From Neurospora intermedia (lineage: Eukaryota; Ascomycota; Sordariomycetes; Sordariales; Sordariaceae): a stretch of 64,000 bases of DNA. A program made the translations under genes and the position numbers. Positions 12,401 through 26,355 of this stretch are shown piece after piece. The notes below the pieces were generated by a model, which worked only from the letters and a program-made list of their open reading frames with translations, did no database searches and was not told the origin of the DNA. The DNA lies in assembly GCA_037102815.1 (NCBI GenBank), contig BTPP01000002.1, positions 1,426,001 to 1,490,000 on the forward strand, in the 5' to 3' direction. Every line of letters begins with the position of its first letter. Position 1 is the stretch's first letter.

Positions 12401-15344
12401 TCTACCGACGGTATTATTTTCTTCGAAGTAGGAAGATTCTACTATATTAATATTTAATATAGTCTAATTCTAATATAATTTTTTAACCTTCGATTTTACT
12501 TTATAGAAACCCGAGACTATCCAAGGGCAATCCTGCTTATTTTTAAATTAGGATATTAATTCCGGATATACTATATATATATAGTTAATCCGAGCCTAGT
12601 ACTCCAATTTATTCGGTATATCCTATATAGTATAGATTTTATATATTATATTATTTAATTTAAGGTACTTCTTACGAAAGTTCCTATTAATATACACTTT
12701 ATAGAAGATAAGAATATATTATAAATACTCCTATTAATTAAAATTATAAATGTCGGTAAATTCTTTTTAGAGGTATTAACCGAAGTTTACTTATATTAAT
12801 ATTAATACTATTAAATAAAGAATATAAATAATTTAAATATACCTATAGTTTGCTTAGAATTTATATTAGTAAGGATATATTAGATTGTACGTAAGGTTAT
12901 ATAAATATAATACTATTCTATTACTCGGCCGGTAACTTCTATAAGTATATTGAATATTATTTTGAATAGTAGTTTGTACCCTTAGGTAGAATCCATTGTA
13001 GTAAATATATATATATAAGATTTAATATTTAGGTATAAATATATTAGTACTTCTATATATATTAAATATATACGGGTAGATTAATTTACTTACGTTCCTT
13101 ATCCTTTATTTACCTAATAATAGAAAAGAGGTTGGTCGATCCCTTTATTATTTTGAAAGATAAATTAATTTCTAAGAAGTTTTAATTATAAAAGTAATTA
13201 ATTTATTCCTATAAGTAGTAAACGATTATAAAATCGTTTAAGTTATTAATTATTATTATAAATACCCGGACGATTTTATAGATGAACTATTCCTCCTTCT
13301 TCCTAGAATAGAGGTCCATCCTATACTCCTACTTTATACTTAAAATCTAATTAATACTTTTTCGAACGAGGGGGGTTAATTAATATAAATAGGATATATA
13401 TATAATTAGGTATTTATTAATAAGATAATAACCAAGCGGATATTACAATATTTATTCGTATTGAATAAGTATTTTAATTTTATTTTATATTTAGAATTAA
13501 AATTATAATCCTACTTACTAATTAATTAACCTCTATTTAGTAGCGAGTTTTTAGAAGTTTAGGTATATAATAAAGCGTTTTAGGAAGGGATTATAGTTAG
13601 TATATAGTTAATATATAAAAATATAATATAGGGCGTTTTATTAGGGGTTAATATATTTATATTCTAAAATTCCCGGATAGTACCTTAGATATTATCCGCT
13701 ATATCTTCTATAGTCCCGAATGGAGGAGGAGGATAGTATAAATACTACCTTCGTTTAATAATAAGGAAGAAAGGGTACTAACTAATATTTTATAGGATAT
13801 ATATATTATATTTTACTTTATAAATAAGGCGTTAATAGTTGGGCGATATTGAAGTATTATACGGGCCCCTTAATAATAGAAGTATAAATATATATTTTAT
13901 TTATAAATATATATATAAATAAGTTCGAATTTACTATATAGCCTCTAATTCTATTTAATATAATCGATCCACTAATATATTACCAGTATAAATATTGTAC
14001 CTCTTTCGTAAATCGACCGTAGGTAATAGATATTTAATCTTTAAGAATTAGGGTTAATATTAGCCGTATAATACTACTCTATATCTATAGATTATTTCGG
14101 GTAGCCTATATACTAAAGATACTATTAGGGTTAATATATAGTATATATATATACGGATTATTAATATATTTACTAGGTACTTATAATAGGAAAAGATTTG
14201 CGGCTATTCTCTATAGTAAATTCCTTATTATTCCAAATTAAAATAATTATTGCAATTAAAATTAGGGCGGCTATTCTATCTTTCTATAAATATAGTATAG
14301 TACGCTTCTATTGTAGTATATAAACGCCCTTATAAATTATTTATATAAATTTGTAATGAGACGGGCTATAAATATAAGAGAAACCGTCCGATATCGGCTA
14401 TTTTTAGGTGGTTAAAAAACTAGTTCTAAATTATTAATACCGGATTAGGGTTTATATATATATTTATACTATTATAATTATTGCTTACTTTTTAAACTTT
14501 ATTATACTACCCGTTATTATTATAATTGAAATTAGTATATAAATAATATATATTAGACTAGGATAGTTTAATAATATAAATATAACTTACAATAGAAATT
14601 TTAATATAGTTTGCGTAATTTAATAGTATACTTTACTATTAGATTTCCCGAGACCGAAGGTAATTACACTTCAAATCTTCTTTATTACTACTTTAGCGCC
14701 TACTTTATTTATAATACTATTGCGAAATCTATTCTAATTCTATAGGATATATTAACTGATATAATATACAAAATTTAAAATACTTTATTTAAACGTCTAT
14801 AAATATGCCGAGAGTATTTAATAGTCCTTAACCTTAGTAATTATAATATAGTAAATATTATTACTACTAATAATAAGTTCGCTATTAATAATTTATAATT
14901 AGGGCGCTATTAATATATACTATATATATATATAATATTTATTGGATATATATATTATATACTGATTAAAAACCTATATCTACTAATTGTTCCCCTATAT
15001 AAGATAGTAGGTTATTGGTATTATTATCCGAATTATTTATAAAGGTAATATTAGTAAGCGTATTACTAATATTAGAACTAGTAGTTATATATTTAGAAGA
15101 GGAAGGGGAGGAATAAAATAATAAAGGAATAACTTTTATAGGGAGTAAATTAAATATATATAAAGTCCTACGACCGTAAAATTACTTCGGATTTATAATT
15201 AGGGAATTAGCGATTTCGTAGGATAGAATAAGTAATATAAGGGTATATAGAAGGGAGGAAGGTTAAGAGTAAGAAGTATTATATAGAATAAATTTGAGAG
15301 TAGAAAGAAAAGGTATTAAGTTTCTATTATATAGTAAGAGAAGT

Positions 15345-15655
15345 GCCTTTTAATATAGTAGGCCGTTATTAAGTAGAAAAGAAGGAAAAAGGTAAATATA
15401 TATACTATAAATTTACCCGTTTATAGGATACGCTAATTAATCTCAAATTAGTATTTAAATAATATAAATATATTTATATATTAAATATATATTACTATAT
15501 ATCCTCAATATAGTCGGCTATTATTAGGTAGAAAGGAAGAAAAAAAGTAAATATATATACTATAAATTCACTTATTTGTAGGATACGCTAATTAATTTCG
15601 AATCGGTATTTAAATAGTGCAAATTCATTTATATATTAAATATATATTACTATAT
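15345..15655. repeat. 155-bp tandem duplication
   Basis: Two adjacent copies of about 155 bases are recognisable, with GTAGAAA at 15373 and 15528 and matching strings on both sides. The downstream parts share GGATACGCTAATTAAT and TATTAAATATATATTACTA. Differences are mostly C/T or A/G, again consistent with RIP on duplicated DNA. Confidence 0.85.
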
Positions 15656-16059
15656 ATCCGATTGGAAGCTAACCGAAGTATATAAATATTTTAGAGAATA
15701 ACCCCGGTTAGGGCTAAAAATTTTTAAATAAGGTCGGACGAGGCGTATATAACGCCTATATATAAATAAACTTCGAGAAGAATATATTAATCTATTATTC
15801 TAATAGTTTATTTAATAATATAATTAAGAGAAATAAAATATAAGAGGAGTATTAAACGTTAGGAATTCCTATATCCTTTCTTTATATTATTACTTTATTA
15901 CTTAGTTCAAATCGTTTACTACAGTCGTACTTTTCTTAAGCCTTATATTTTAGAGAATCCTATTATTGTATTATATAATAAATATATATAGATACTACTA
16001 ATTATAAATACTACTATAATAATAATTTATCTTTACAATAATACCCTTTAATACTTCTA

Positions 16060-16470
16060 CTCCGCTAGTCAATATTGAAATAAATACGACTAAAGTTATA
16101 ACCGCCGTAGCCGAGGAGGTGCCTACGCAATTTATAATGCCTAATATTAATACCCTATTACCCCCGGGGACGAATAGTACCAATTTATTTATAAATTCTA
16201 AAGCTAATATATTCTATACCCCCTTATCCGACCTCAAATTTACTAATATTACTTATAATACTAAACGCGCTATTAGACTCCTTAAAATCTAAATATAAAA
16301 GAATATTAAAGTAAAATTTAGGGACGAAAGGGAGAAAGCTATCGAAATTATTAAAGCCGAAACGAAGAAAACTATCGAAAATATTAGGGCCGAAATAAAG
16401 AAGGCTCTTAAAGACGTTAGAGTCGAAATAAAGAAAGCCTTTAAAAATAAAATTGAAGGTATTATCTAGA
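16060..16470 (+). pseudogene. Decayed coding tract ending in an 11-residue coiled-coil repeat
   Basis: A plus-strand frame remains protein-like from about 16060. From 16341 it repeats every 33 bases, with unit starts at 16341, 16374, 16407 and 16440. The units read IEIIKAETKKT, IENIRAEIKKA and LKDVRVEIKKA, then a degenerate fourth. A 33-base period equals an 11-residue (hendecad) repeat with hydrophobic and charged residues spaced as in right-handed coiled coils or LEA-like helices. The sequence lies in the AT-rich block and is interrupted, so it is a relic. Family unknown. Confidence 0.55.
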
Positions 16471-17769
16471 GAGTCTTAAATATTTTTATAATAAGAGGGG
16501 GGGGTAGAATAAATAATTAAAGAATAGTTTTAAAAAAGTGAAAGTTCGCCGGTAATAAGGTTTGGAATTTAATTTAAATTATAGATAAAGTGCCGGAATA
16601 TACGAAGGAAAGAGAAATATACTAATCGATATATATTATTTCCGGATAGCGTCGGACGGTCGCTATACTTTTAAATAAATTAACGGAAGTTGGGTTATAG
16701 TAGTCTAGATATCGAAGTTGGATATTTAATATATATTTATATAGTATATATATATATAAGTAGAATAGGTTAATATATATATAGTTAAGGTAGATATAAA
16801 GTAGGAATATTAGATACTTATATATAAAATATATATAAAATTCGAAAGAAGAATATTAAAAACCGAGTATAAATAATAAAGGGTATATTTATATTACTAT
16901 TATTCTTTGTATATAGCCTATATTATTCGATCGATATAACCTATTTAAATATAAATATATAACCCCTCGTCCCTATATATTCGAATCTTTCTATTCTAGA
17001 ACTTTATATCCTTAATTCCCCCGATTCTTTATAGGTTGGATTTGACGAATTTAAATACGGAAATAGTAGCGAGGGTTTATATTTAGTAGCGTTTTTAAAC
17101 GAGATAATAGAGGTAAAGAAGAATCTATTTATTATAATCTCTACGTTTAAGTAAATAGAATATCTCCGGATACAGATACGGCTATATTTAGACTCGTTAT
17201 TATAATACAACCGGGCAAACTATTTACTTAAATTTTATAAGCTAACTAACGTACTAACTACTTATTACTATAGCTATATATCCGACTTATATATATTACT
17301 TTAAAATAGTACAAATATTATTAAAATAGTAAGCCGGAACTAAAAATATTTTAAAAAGTAGTATAAAGCCGTTCCTATAGTTTTACTACTTAGTACTATA
17401 AATCCTACAAATAAATACAATACGGGCGCCGTAGCTTAATAGTTTTTAATATATATAGTAAATAAATTAATAAGTAGAATATATATTAGGCCGGCATTAT
17501 AAATCAAAATAGAAGAAGTGAACGTTCGATATATATTTAAAAGTATAATTATTATACTAACCCAGGCGGTACTTAAGTATCGTAAGGATATAATCCGAAG
17601 AAAAGAAGTAGAATATATATAGTAGAACCGATTTATTAATTATAATTGTAAGGAAATTTCCCTAATAAATACTACGAACTAATAGTCTCAAACGAATTAT
17701 ACTGCCTACTATACAGTTTATTATCCTATAAATTATAATATTCGCGTATTTAATAAATATATTCCTAGG

Positions 17770-19200
17770 GATAATTCTACTAGGACTACCCTTATATTAT
17801 ATCCTACGTATATATAATTAACTAATTATTCTATAATAATTCTGTTAGCTAATTAGCTATACAATTGCAAATAAATTGAATTAGGGCTAGGCCTAAGCTA
17901 ATAATAATTCTTTTAAGAAGTAATCCTTCAAATAAATAATTGATTAAGGTTAAAAGTAAAATAAGGAAGGGAATAAATAATATAAATAGAATATATATAG
18001 AGTATATACTAGTTCCCTTATTACGTATTATATCTCGTACGTATCTAAATAGCTAATTAGTTTATAATAATTCCGTTAGCCGGTTAATTATATTACTGCG
18101 TCCAAACTGAGCTAAACCTAAGCTAACGACAATTCTTGTTAATAGTAATCTATTAAAGGGTATTTATTAAATTATATATATAACGGGTCTGTTAGAGTAT
18201 TATATAGCGAGTATTTATGTGTAGGTGAAATGCTATATTTAATAAAAAGAGTAAGAGAGAAAATTATACTAGAAGGGTACAATCGAAAGAAGGTTTTATA
18301 GTTAGGCGTACGGGTAGGTCGTGCAAATATATGAATCCGACCTATTAGGAGGCTTGTATCTTTATTGATATAATCTATCCCGTCTTAGTAAATTTAGTAA
18401 AGCCAACTCTTAATTTAGGGCACTAGCCCTATAGACTTGATAACGCAAATAATCGACTAAGGTCGAATGGGCCTAGTAGAATATATATTGTAAAAAGGGA
18501 ATTACTAGTATAATTACTGTATATGTAGAGTATATATAGTTCCCCTATTACTCTGTGTTCAAACTGAGTTAAATCTAAGCTAATAATACCTCTTTTCAAA
18601 TATAGTCTATTAAAGGGCATCCATCGGTATTAAATATCCGGAAGACAAAATAATACGTACCTTTTACACTTCGGTAACCAAGCTATTACTCTTGGCGCCA
18701 AATTATAAAGTCACTCCTTTATTAATGCTTCTTTATAACTTTACGAAAAAGAATCGTAGCGAAATGTTAGATAAACTACTAAATATAACGCGCCCAGTAG
18801 CCGGCTTTTTAGGTACAAAGCTCTATACTAGGTTGCGGTAAGGTTAATATAGCAGCCGGAAGAGAAGAAGTTGGGACTTGGGCTTCTTACTTAGGCGTGT
18901 GAAGTTCTGTTGGTAGGTTCAAAAGGTACGTATCATCTTGTCTTCCGGATATACACTCCCCATCTATTAAACCGTATAAATAATTGATTAAAGTTAAATA
19001 GGCGTAGTCGGATATATTTTGCAAGAAGGGAGCTAAGGGTATAGGAATTGACAGTATAAATATAGCACATGTAGAGTATATGCAGGTTCCCCCCTTACTT
19101 ATTATATCGCGTGCGTATTTAAATAGTCTATAATTAATTAGTATATAAGAATTCCGCTAGCCGGTCAGCTATAAAGCTACGTCTAAATGCATTAGCGAGC
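17770..19200. repeat. Cluster of about four copies of a 230-bp repeat
   Basis: Related segments lie at roughly 17770-17930 (second half only), 17930-18170, 18430-18620 (internal deletion) and 18965-19200. Shared landmarks include an AATAATTGATTAA-like start, an AGAGTATAT..GTTCCC centre, a CCGTTAGCCGG-like stretch and a TCTATTAAAGG-like end. The cluster is less AT-rich than its surroundings and keeps more CpA and TpG, so it probably entered later or was RIPped more lightly. A small inverted-repeat transposon sits between the third and fourth copies. Confidence 0.65.
18637..18949. mobile_element. 313-bp non-autonomous DNA transposon (MITE-like) with 29-bp terminal inverted repeats
   Basis: The left end begins TCCGGAAGACAA and the right end is its reverse complement. 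The inverted repeats match over 29 positions with two differences, both A against G in the direction expected from RIP. A TA dinucleotide flanks each side (18635-18636 and 18950-18951), consistent with the TA target duplication of Tc1/mariner and pogo-like elements. The inside has no transposase frame, so the element would have needed an enzyme in trans. It keeps more CpA than the surrounding block and is therefore probably younger. Confidence 0.75.
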
Positions 19201-20780
19201 CGCTTAATAATTAAATAGTATTAATAAGAAGAACCTAGCGGCGGTCTTATATTAAGATATTATATCCTTGTATGTATAGTCCGGAGTGAAAGTGAGAGGT
19301 ATAATACGGTGAGGCTATTACTTAAAAAGGTTAATATGTAAATTCGATTAATTGGTTCGAATACGAGAAATAAATATTTAAATATCCTATATATTTAATA
19401 TAGTCCTCCTTGTATATTACTATATAACTCCTATATATTATTTTCCTACCCCCCCCTCTACTACCCTTCTCTATTTTAATTCTTGAATTTTCTGCCCTAC
19501 TCTCCTTTATTATCGCTATATATTTATAAATTATATATAAGACTTATATATTTATTTCTACTTTATTTTCTTAAAGTTTATTTACTCTATTGTATTATTA
19601 TAGTATAATAATTATTACCTATATTATATAATACTATAACCCGGGAAGCCTTTCTAAGAGGGTATTTAGTATATTATAATAATTCTTTCAAAGTATATTA
19701 CCCTGTTAATTAATTCGAATAGAAAAATGCGCTAGCCGTATTCCTAATCCATTGGAGTATAGTTGGTACTTTAGTACGTACTTCTATATAAGATTGAATA
19801 TATATATTTAATAAACGGCCTAGAGGTAATTATTATAATTATTATATTTATATACCCCTTAGTTTTAGGACTAATTCTAACTCCGAGTACGTAAGAACTT
19901 AAAAATAAATTTGTACGGATTTCAACAGGACTATAGGTAATATACTTCTTATATATATTAAACTTATTATAAAGGTGTATATTAATATATAATATATAAG
20001 TACGAAATTAAAGTTACTTATAGCGTTGCGTATAGTATATATTGTAAAACGTTATTTAATATATATATTTTATACCTATATTATACTATAGTAATAATGA
20101 ACTATTATTAATTGTAATATTATTTTAATTATACTGCTATATACGAGAAGCCTATAAATCTATTAGTTAGTCTCCGTTTTATACTTTTTTTATATAAATT
20201 CTCTCTAACGCTAATTACTTAGTAATTTTATATAGAAATATAATAATAATTTTAAAACCTAGTATTTTATTACTTAATAAAGCTATAATTATAAGCTACG
20301 AACGGGAATATAGATTTAAAGTACTTAAATACTTTATAGTAAATTAGAAGTAGTATAACGTAAGGTATCGCTATAATATTAGGTATTTTACAATTATATA
20401 TATATATCGTATATATAAAACTAAAATTAATATCCTCTAAGGGTTGTACTACCAATTATTATAGCCTATATATAAGCTTATAATAATTATACGTAAGTTA
20501 TACTATACTAATATAATATACTTTAATACTAATCTTATATAGTTTATCCGATTCTAAATTTACTAAAAAATATAGTAATAAATTCGGACACCCTAAAAAT
20601 AAAGAAATAGATAACGAGGAAATAGAAAGTGAGAGGTATTTTACTAAAATAGTTATATTAGTATATTTTCGTTATATTAATCTATATTAATATCTAATAT
20701 ATATATATTTAAATATTGAAGAATATTAATAGTTTTTAAGATTCTAATAAAGATTCTAAGTAAGAGAGGAATATAAAGGT

Positions 20781-21355
20781 AGATAAAGGAGACTTAGTAC
20801 GTTCCTTTTAACCCGATATATAATACGTATATAATACTTATTAATAATATATAGGAATTAAGTCTTAAGCCGGACTAGGAGAGTAATAGAAAGGCAGATG
20901 AAGGAGACTTAGTACGTTTTTTTCAACCCAATATATAAATCATATATAACACCTACTAACAATATATAGGAGCTAGGTCCAGAGCCGGACTAAGAGAATA
21001 ATAGAGAGGCAAATAAAGGAGATTTAGTATATTTTTTTCAACCCGATATATAAATCGTATATAATATTTACTAATAATATATAGGAGCTAGGTCTAAAGC
21101 CGGACCAGGAGAGTAATAGAGAGGCAGATAAAGGAGATTTGGTACGTTTTTTTTAATTCGATATATAAATTATATATAATACCTGCTAATAATATATAGG
21201 AATTAAATCCTAAGCCGGACTAAAAGAGTATTAAAGAGGCAAATAAAGGAGATTTAGTACGTTCCTTTTAATTTGATATATAATACGTATATAATACTTA
21301 TTAATAATAGGTATATAGGAGCTAGATTGAGAGCCGAACTAAAATACTCTTTTGA
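20781..21355. repeat. 115-bp tandem repeat, five copies
   Basis: The string (A/G)(A/G)AT(A/G)AAGGAGA starts at 20781, 20896, 21011, 21126 and 21241, a constant 115-base step. Each unit also holds an AATATATAGGA(A/G)(C/T)TA stretch and a GCCGGACTA-like stretch. The copies differ at many positions by C/T or G/A (for example ACTTAGTACG against ATTTAGTATA), direct evidence of RIP acting on a tandem array. Confidence 0.92.
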
Positions 21356-22756
21356 ATAATAAGGATAATAATAGTAGGATCGAAGAAGATAGGGATAATA
21401 ATGCACTCTATACATTTATAATATAGTTTTTAAACTAATTATAAGTAGTAAGTCCTTTATAATATTATATTATAATATAATTAATACTTTACTATAACCG
21501 CCTTAATTAATTAACTAAATAGATAGAAATACTATTGGTAGAAAATGTAAGGATAAAGTAAAAAAGAAAGAAAGTAGTAGAAGGTCCTTGAATCTAAGGA
21601 GTAGAAGAGTATTTATTAAGCTAGTTATAATATTAGTAATATTTATAATAATAAAACTAAAGTGTATATACCGATAGACGGTTACTAAAAGGGATTATAC
21701 GAAAGATATACGTATAAATAAAGAATAATAATATATAGAATTAATCTAAGAAAAAAATATACGTTCAATCGTTGAATTATTAAGATATATAATAACTATA
21801 TATATAAATTGAATATATTAACTGTTTCTCTTACTAAAAAGCTTTATTAGAAAGAGAGAAAGCAAATTAATAGTACAATTTACCTATAACCCCCCTCCGT
21901 CTACCTTTATTAAACTAACTTTTATTTTTAAATATATAAATAAAACCAACTCCTCCTCGTATAAATATATGTAAATTATCTACTCAATTCATCTTATTAT
22001 TTTATACTAATCTTTATAGGTTTCTACAGAATATTTTAATCTAATTAATATAAGAGAAGCTTTCCTATAATTAATTTACTAAAAAGAGTCTAATCGCTAA
22101 TAGACTAAACGGTAAGTAATAATTAATATTAATATAAAGTATTACAAATTATATTAATAATCTAAATTAATCTACGAATTTAAAATAAATCCTTAGGGTA
22201 AATTATATAACTTTTACACTATATATAATAAAAATTTAAAGAGTCGTCGTATATTAGAACGAAATAAATAGTAAGTTGGAAGATATATAATACAATTAAA
22301 CGTATAGTTAAACAAGACTAGTAAGTAAATAAGTCCTATTACTCTATATTCTATATATTTAATATATATATTAATATTAACTCTTATAGAAGGATAATAG
22401 TACTATAGATCCCTATCTATAAAAGATATTAGCTTCTTTATATTAAGATATTTTATTATCTAATTCCGGTAATTAACCTACCCAACTACTAAATTTAACC
22501 GGCGCTAGGAAACGTTCAAACTAATTTACGAACCTAATTAAATAATGACTTAAGAGACTAAAAAGCACATAAGAATATTAGAGAAATTAGGAGTGACCGG
22601 ACATTTAATATATGTCCTTCCTAAACTAATATTTATATATTTATTTTTATATATCTCTTTAAACTAATATATATTTATATATATATATATCTTACTAAAC
22701 TATCCTAATATAAATATATATCTTCTTGAACTAATCTATATATATCGATATATATG

Positions 22757-22924
22757 CTCCTACCCCTATTTATATATATACTCCTGCCTCTATCCATATA
22801 TATACTCCTGCCCCCATCTATATATATACTCCTACCCCTATCTATATATGTACTCTTGCCCCCATCTATATATATATTCCTACTCCTATCTATATATGTG
22901 CTCCTGCCCCTATTTATATATATG
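22757..22924. repeat. 24-bp minisatellite, seven copies
   Basis: CTCCT-like cores recur at 22757, 22781, 22805, 22829, 22853, 22877 and 22901, exactly 24 bases apart, separated by TATATATA runs. Because 24 is a multiple of three, a 74-residue open frame with an 8-residue repeat results. I regard that frame as a by-product of the satellite, not a gene. Looser relatives of the unit appear just upstream (22615-22740). Confidence 0.92.
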
Positions 22925-23309
22925 TACTATAGAATAGGCGTTTATTTGACAGACCGCGCTAAGCCGTTTAAAGATTAGCGTATACGTCCGAGCTCTTAAG
23001 TTTGCCTACTACACTAGTACTCTACACACGCGCCTCCTTCGTTTTACTACTATTATTATATTAACTTTAATATTTCTCCTTCCTTTTTTTCTTTTTCTTC
23101 CCCCCTTATCGCTACTATACTATATCGCCGTATTACTTTACTATTAACTATCTATCTATATTTATAATATTTATTAGCCTTTATTAATAATTGTAAGTAA
23201 GCTATTTTAATATTATTTATACTTTAAAATAAATTAAAAGTATTCTTACCTTATATATAATATATATATAATATTTTATTTTACTAATAATATTATTAAA
23301 AGGAGTAAT

Positions 23310-24150
23310 ATAGTTATACCTACGGTCGAAAAGCGGCTATATAGTATAATTACGCTTACTCCGGCGAGGCGTTATAAGCCTACGACCCTTTATAGCCGGG
23401 GCCGCCCCCCTTCGCGAGTAATATTTTAACGTTGCGAGTATAAGGAAGAACGTCGCCGCCGTAAAGCCGTCTATAAATGCGAATTCCGAATTAGTAAAGC
23501 GGCCTTAATTGAGGTTAAAAATAATTTGCTTGCTATAGCTGTAAGTTTCTTACTAGTAATACTATAATAGTTATTTTTAATTTATTAACTATATATTTAA
23601 TATAAGAATAAGGCTAATACCCTTACGCCTCCTACTACGGATAGTAATTATTAGCGCTATATTGAACTTAGCCTAAATTATACTTGTATTACCCTTAGTA
23701 TTATATATTAACTATATAAAATTACGAACTATTATTAATATATTCGGGTACTATCGTATTTAATTAAAGCGTACGATACTTAGAATTTATTACTGTATAT
23801 AAATTATATTAGACGCCGTAGAAAATAGTATACTATAAGAGCGGTCGCTAAAGGCTTACCTATTCTAATAGAAGAAGACTATATTATTCTTTCAATATAA
23901 ATTCTCTTATTTCTATTGGTAGTAATAATAAATAAAATTCTAATTATATATAAATTATATATAGGGCTGATATTACCGCCTTTTTCGAAACTAGTATAGC
24001 GCCCGTTTCCGCCCCCGTTTTCCGCTGTTTTAAAGTTGAGAATAAGAGGCTTAAGGAGCGTATTTCTTAATTTAATGATGTGGCGGTTAAGGTCGCTACC
24101 GCTATTAATAAATTTAAGGATACTATTGAATTGGACTCCGATAAGGAGTA
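23310..24150 (+). pseudogene. Relic of a spliced gene, family unknown
   Basis: Several plus-strand segments in the AT-rich block remain protein-like and GC-richer: about 23310-23541 (very rich in Arg and Lys, including KEERRRRKAVYKCEFR), about 23640-23850, and about 24000-24147 (helical, including VENKRLKERIS). The first and last of these end at perfect fungal donor sites, GTAAGT at 23542 and near 24149, suggesting the ancestor was a host-type gene with introns. It is broken, and no domain is recognisable. Confidence 0.45.
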
Positions 24151-26355
24151 AGTTTATATATATTAATTATATATCCTAATATGTACTATAGAACGTAAAT
24201 AAAGGCTTTAGCAACGTATAGTTGTATATACTATTAAATTAGGTTGTATAGAAAATAATTCTAGGATGAAGTTTAGAATGGATTTGGGTATAGTAAATAC
24301 GTTAATAGCAGATTTTAATATAATAAACCAACCTTTACCTTTAGTAAATATAAAAAATATAATTATATATAATTATATTACTATAATTACTATTCGCGAT
24401 AATTCTTATCTTTAACTTTCTTTAATAAGACTATTATTAATTATTATATATTATTACTCTATCTAACAATTAATTACTCACTTTATTATTTTCTATTATT
24501 ATTACTTATAAAATATATTTTCGTATAATAATAAAGGTAGATAGATATATAATAATTATATATTCGAATTCCCGGCGGAAAACCTAATTGTAGGTAAATA
24601 ATATATTTACATATATACTATATATATAAAGATTTATAAAATAATATAGTAGTATATAAACTAATAACCTTTATTTAAATTTAATAGTACTTTATCGGAA
24701 AATGTAGGATTAAGGATTGTTTATAGTATAAAAATTGTAAATCCTATTCGTAATATAAAAGTGAGGTAGATAATAAAAGTATTACAATTTTTAATTCGAG
24801 AATAAAAATAAATAATTATTCTACTTAGTTCTATAAATTTCTATACTATAAAATACATAAGATTAGGATATAATATCGCTACAAATTTACTACTCTTACT
24901 TAGAATGAAGGTAAAGTAAATTGTTAATTTATTTATTAGATTTTATTTACGAATTACCCCTCCTTTCTCTATCTTCTTTTATATCTAAATTAACTTTTTC
25001 CTTATTAACTTTTTTTATCTTATATATATAGATTTCTATTATACCTAAATATTATAACCTTATATTATAAAGTAAAGGGTAAATAATCGATAGTCGGTAT
25101 TGAAATATTTATATTATTTATATTAATATCCTTCCTCCTATAAATATTCTATACGCCCGCGTTCTTTCACCTTACTTATAACCTAATTTCGATTTACGTA
25201 TAGAATAAAATATATAAATTACTTTATAAATATACCTAACTATAAATAAAATAACGAATTAGCTATAGGGTTTATCGTTGAAGGACGTTTGTAAGTAATT
25301 ACGTTTTACCCTTATAAATAGAATATATATTAATAGAATATTATAATAATATACGCGGATATATTTTATATTAATAACCTATACTCTGTATATAAATATT
25401 TTTATAGTCTGGTAGAGAACCCCAATCTAGGCTATATTCTACCCGCGAGAGTTGAAAGTAAAGTTTATTCTTTTATACCTTTATTTATATTAGATATATA
25501 TTAATATATATTAAACTATAAGGGCAATTTAAAGGAGGAGGATACCCTCAATACCCCGAATCCGACGCGCTATATTATTTTTAAAATTAATAGTATTATT
25601 TGTCCTATTATCGTCGGTTCTAACTAGTAGTATAAATTTACTATTATAATTAGTATAACCTTCTAATTTATAATATATTTTATACTAGTTAGTAATAATA
25701 TATATTTAATTATTTTTTCTATTAATATTTCTAAAAATATGCCGGCACTTTCGTAATATATATTCCGCGGTTGTAGTTGAAATTATTAGAGCCCGCGTTA
25801 CCGACGTAGAAACGCTCGCTAGCCGTAAATATATACCTTCCCTTATATATTTTAATATATATTTCTTATATATTATTTTTATTAATTATAGTTCTATAGT
25901 ATATTAATTCAATACGTTTTAACCCAGTAGTAGCGTAATAATAATTTTTACTACCCTTCTATTAATATTTAAATTTTAAATAGGATTACTAAGAAGTTAG
26001 AAGAATTTACTAAGTTCGATAGGTAGTTTAAGGGCATTTATAATTAATTTTTCATTTATAAAATAAATTCCTTACTATAGTTACTTATCCTTATTGTAGC
26101 CCCTTTATATTTATATACTATTACTAATAATTTATATTTCTATTTATAAATATACGAAAGAAAGGGATTAATTCGACGTAAGCCTCCTCCTATTCGACGT
26201 AGCAACCCGCTACTTACAACCTACGTCGATTGTAAATAGTCTAATAATTAGGGGGTAAAGTATTATTAATTTAAAGATATATAAAAGGTATATACTAATT
26301 TTCTTATTTAACTACCTATTATTAGATAGTACCGTCCTAAGATAGTTATAAATTG

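Noticed and set aside
22754-22978. 74-residue frame in the AT-rich block
   Set aside because: A by-product of the 24-base minisatellite, whose period is a multiple of three.
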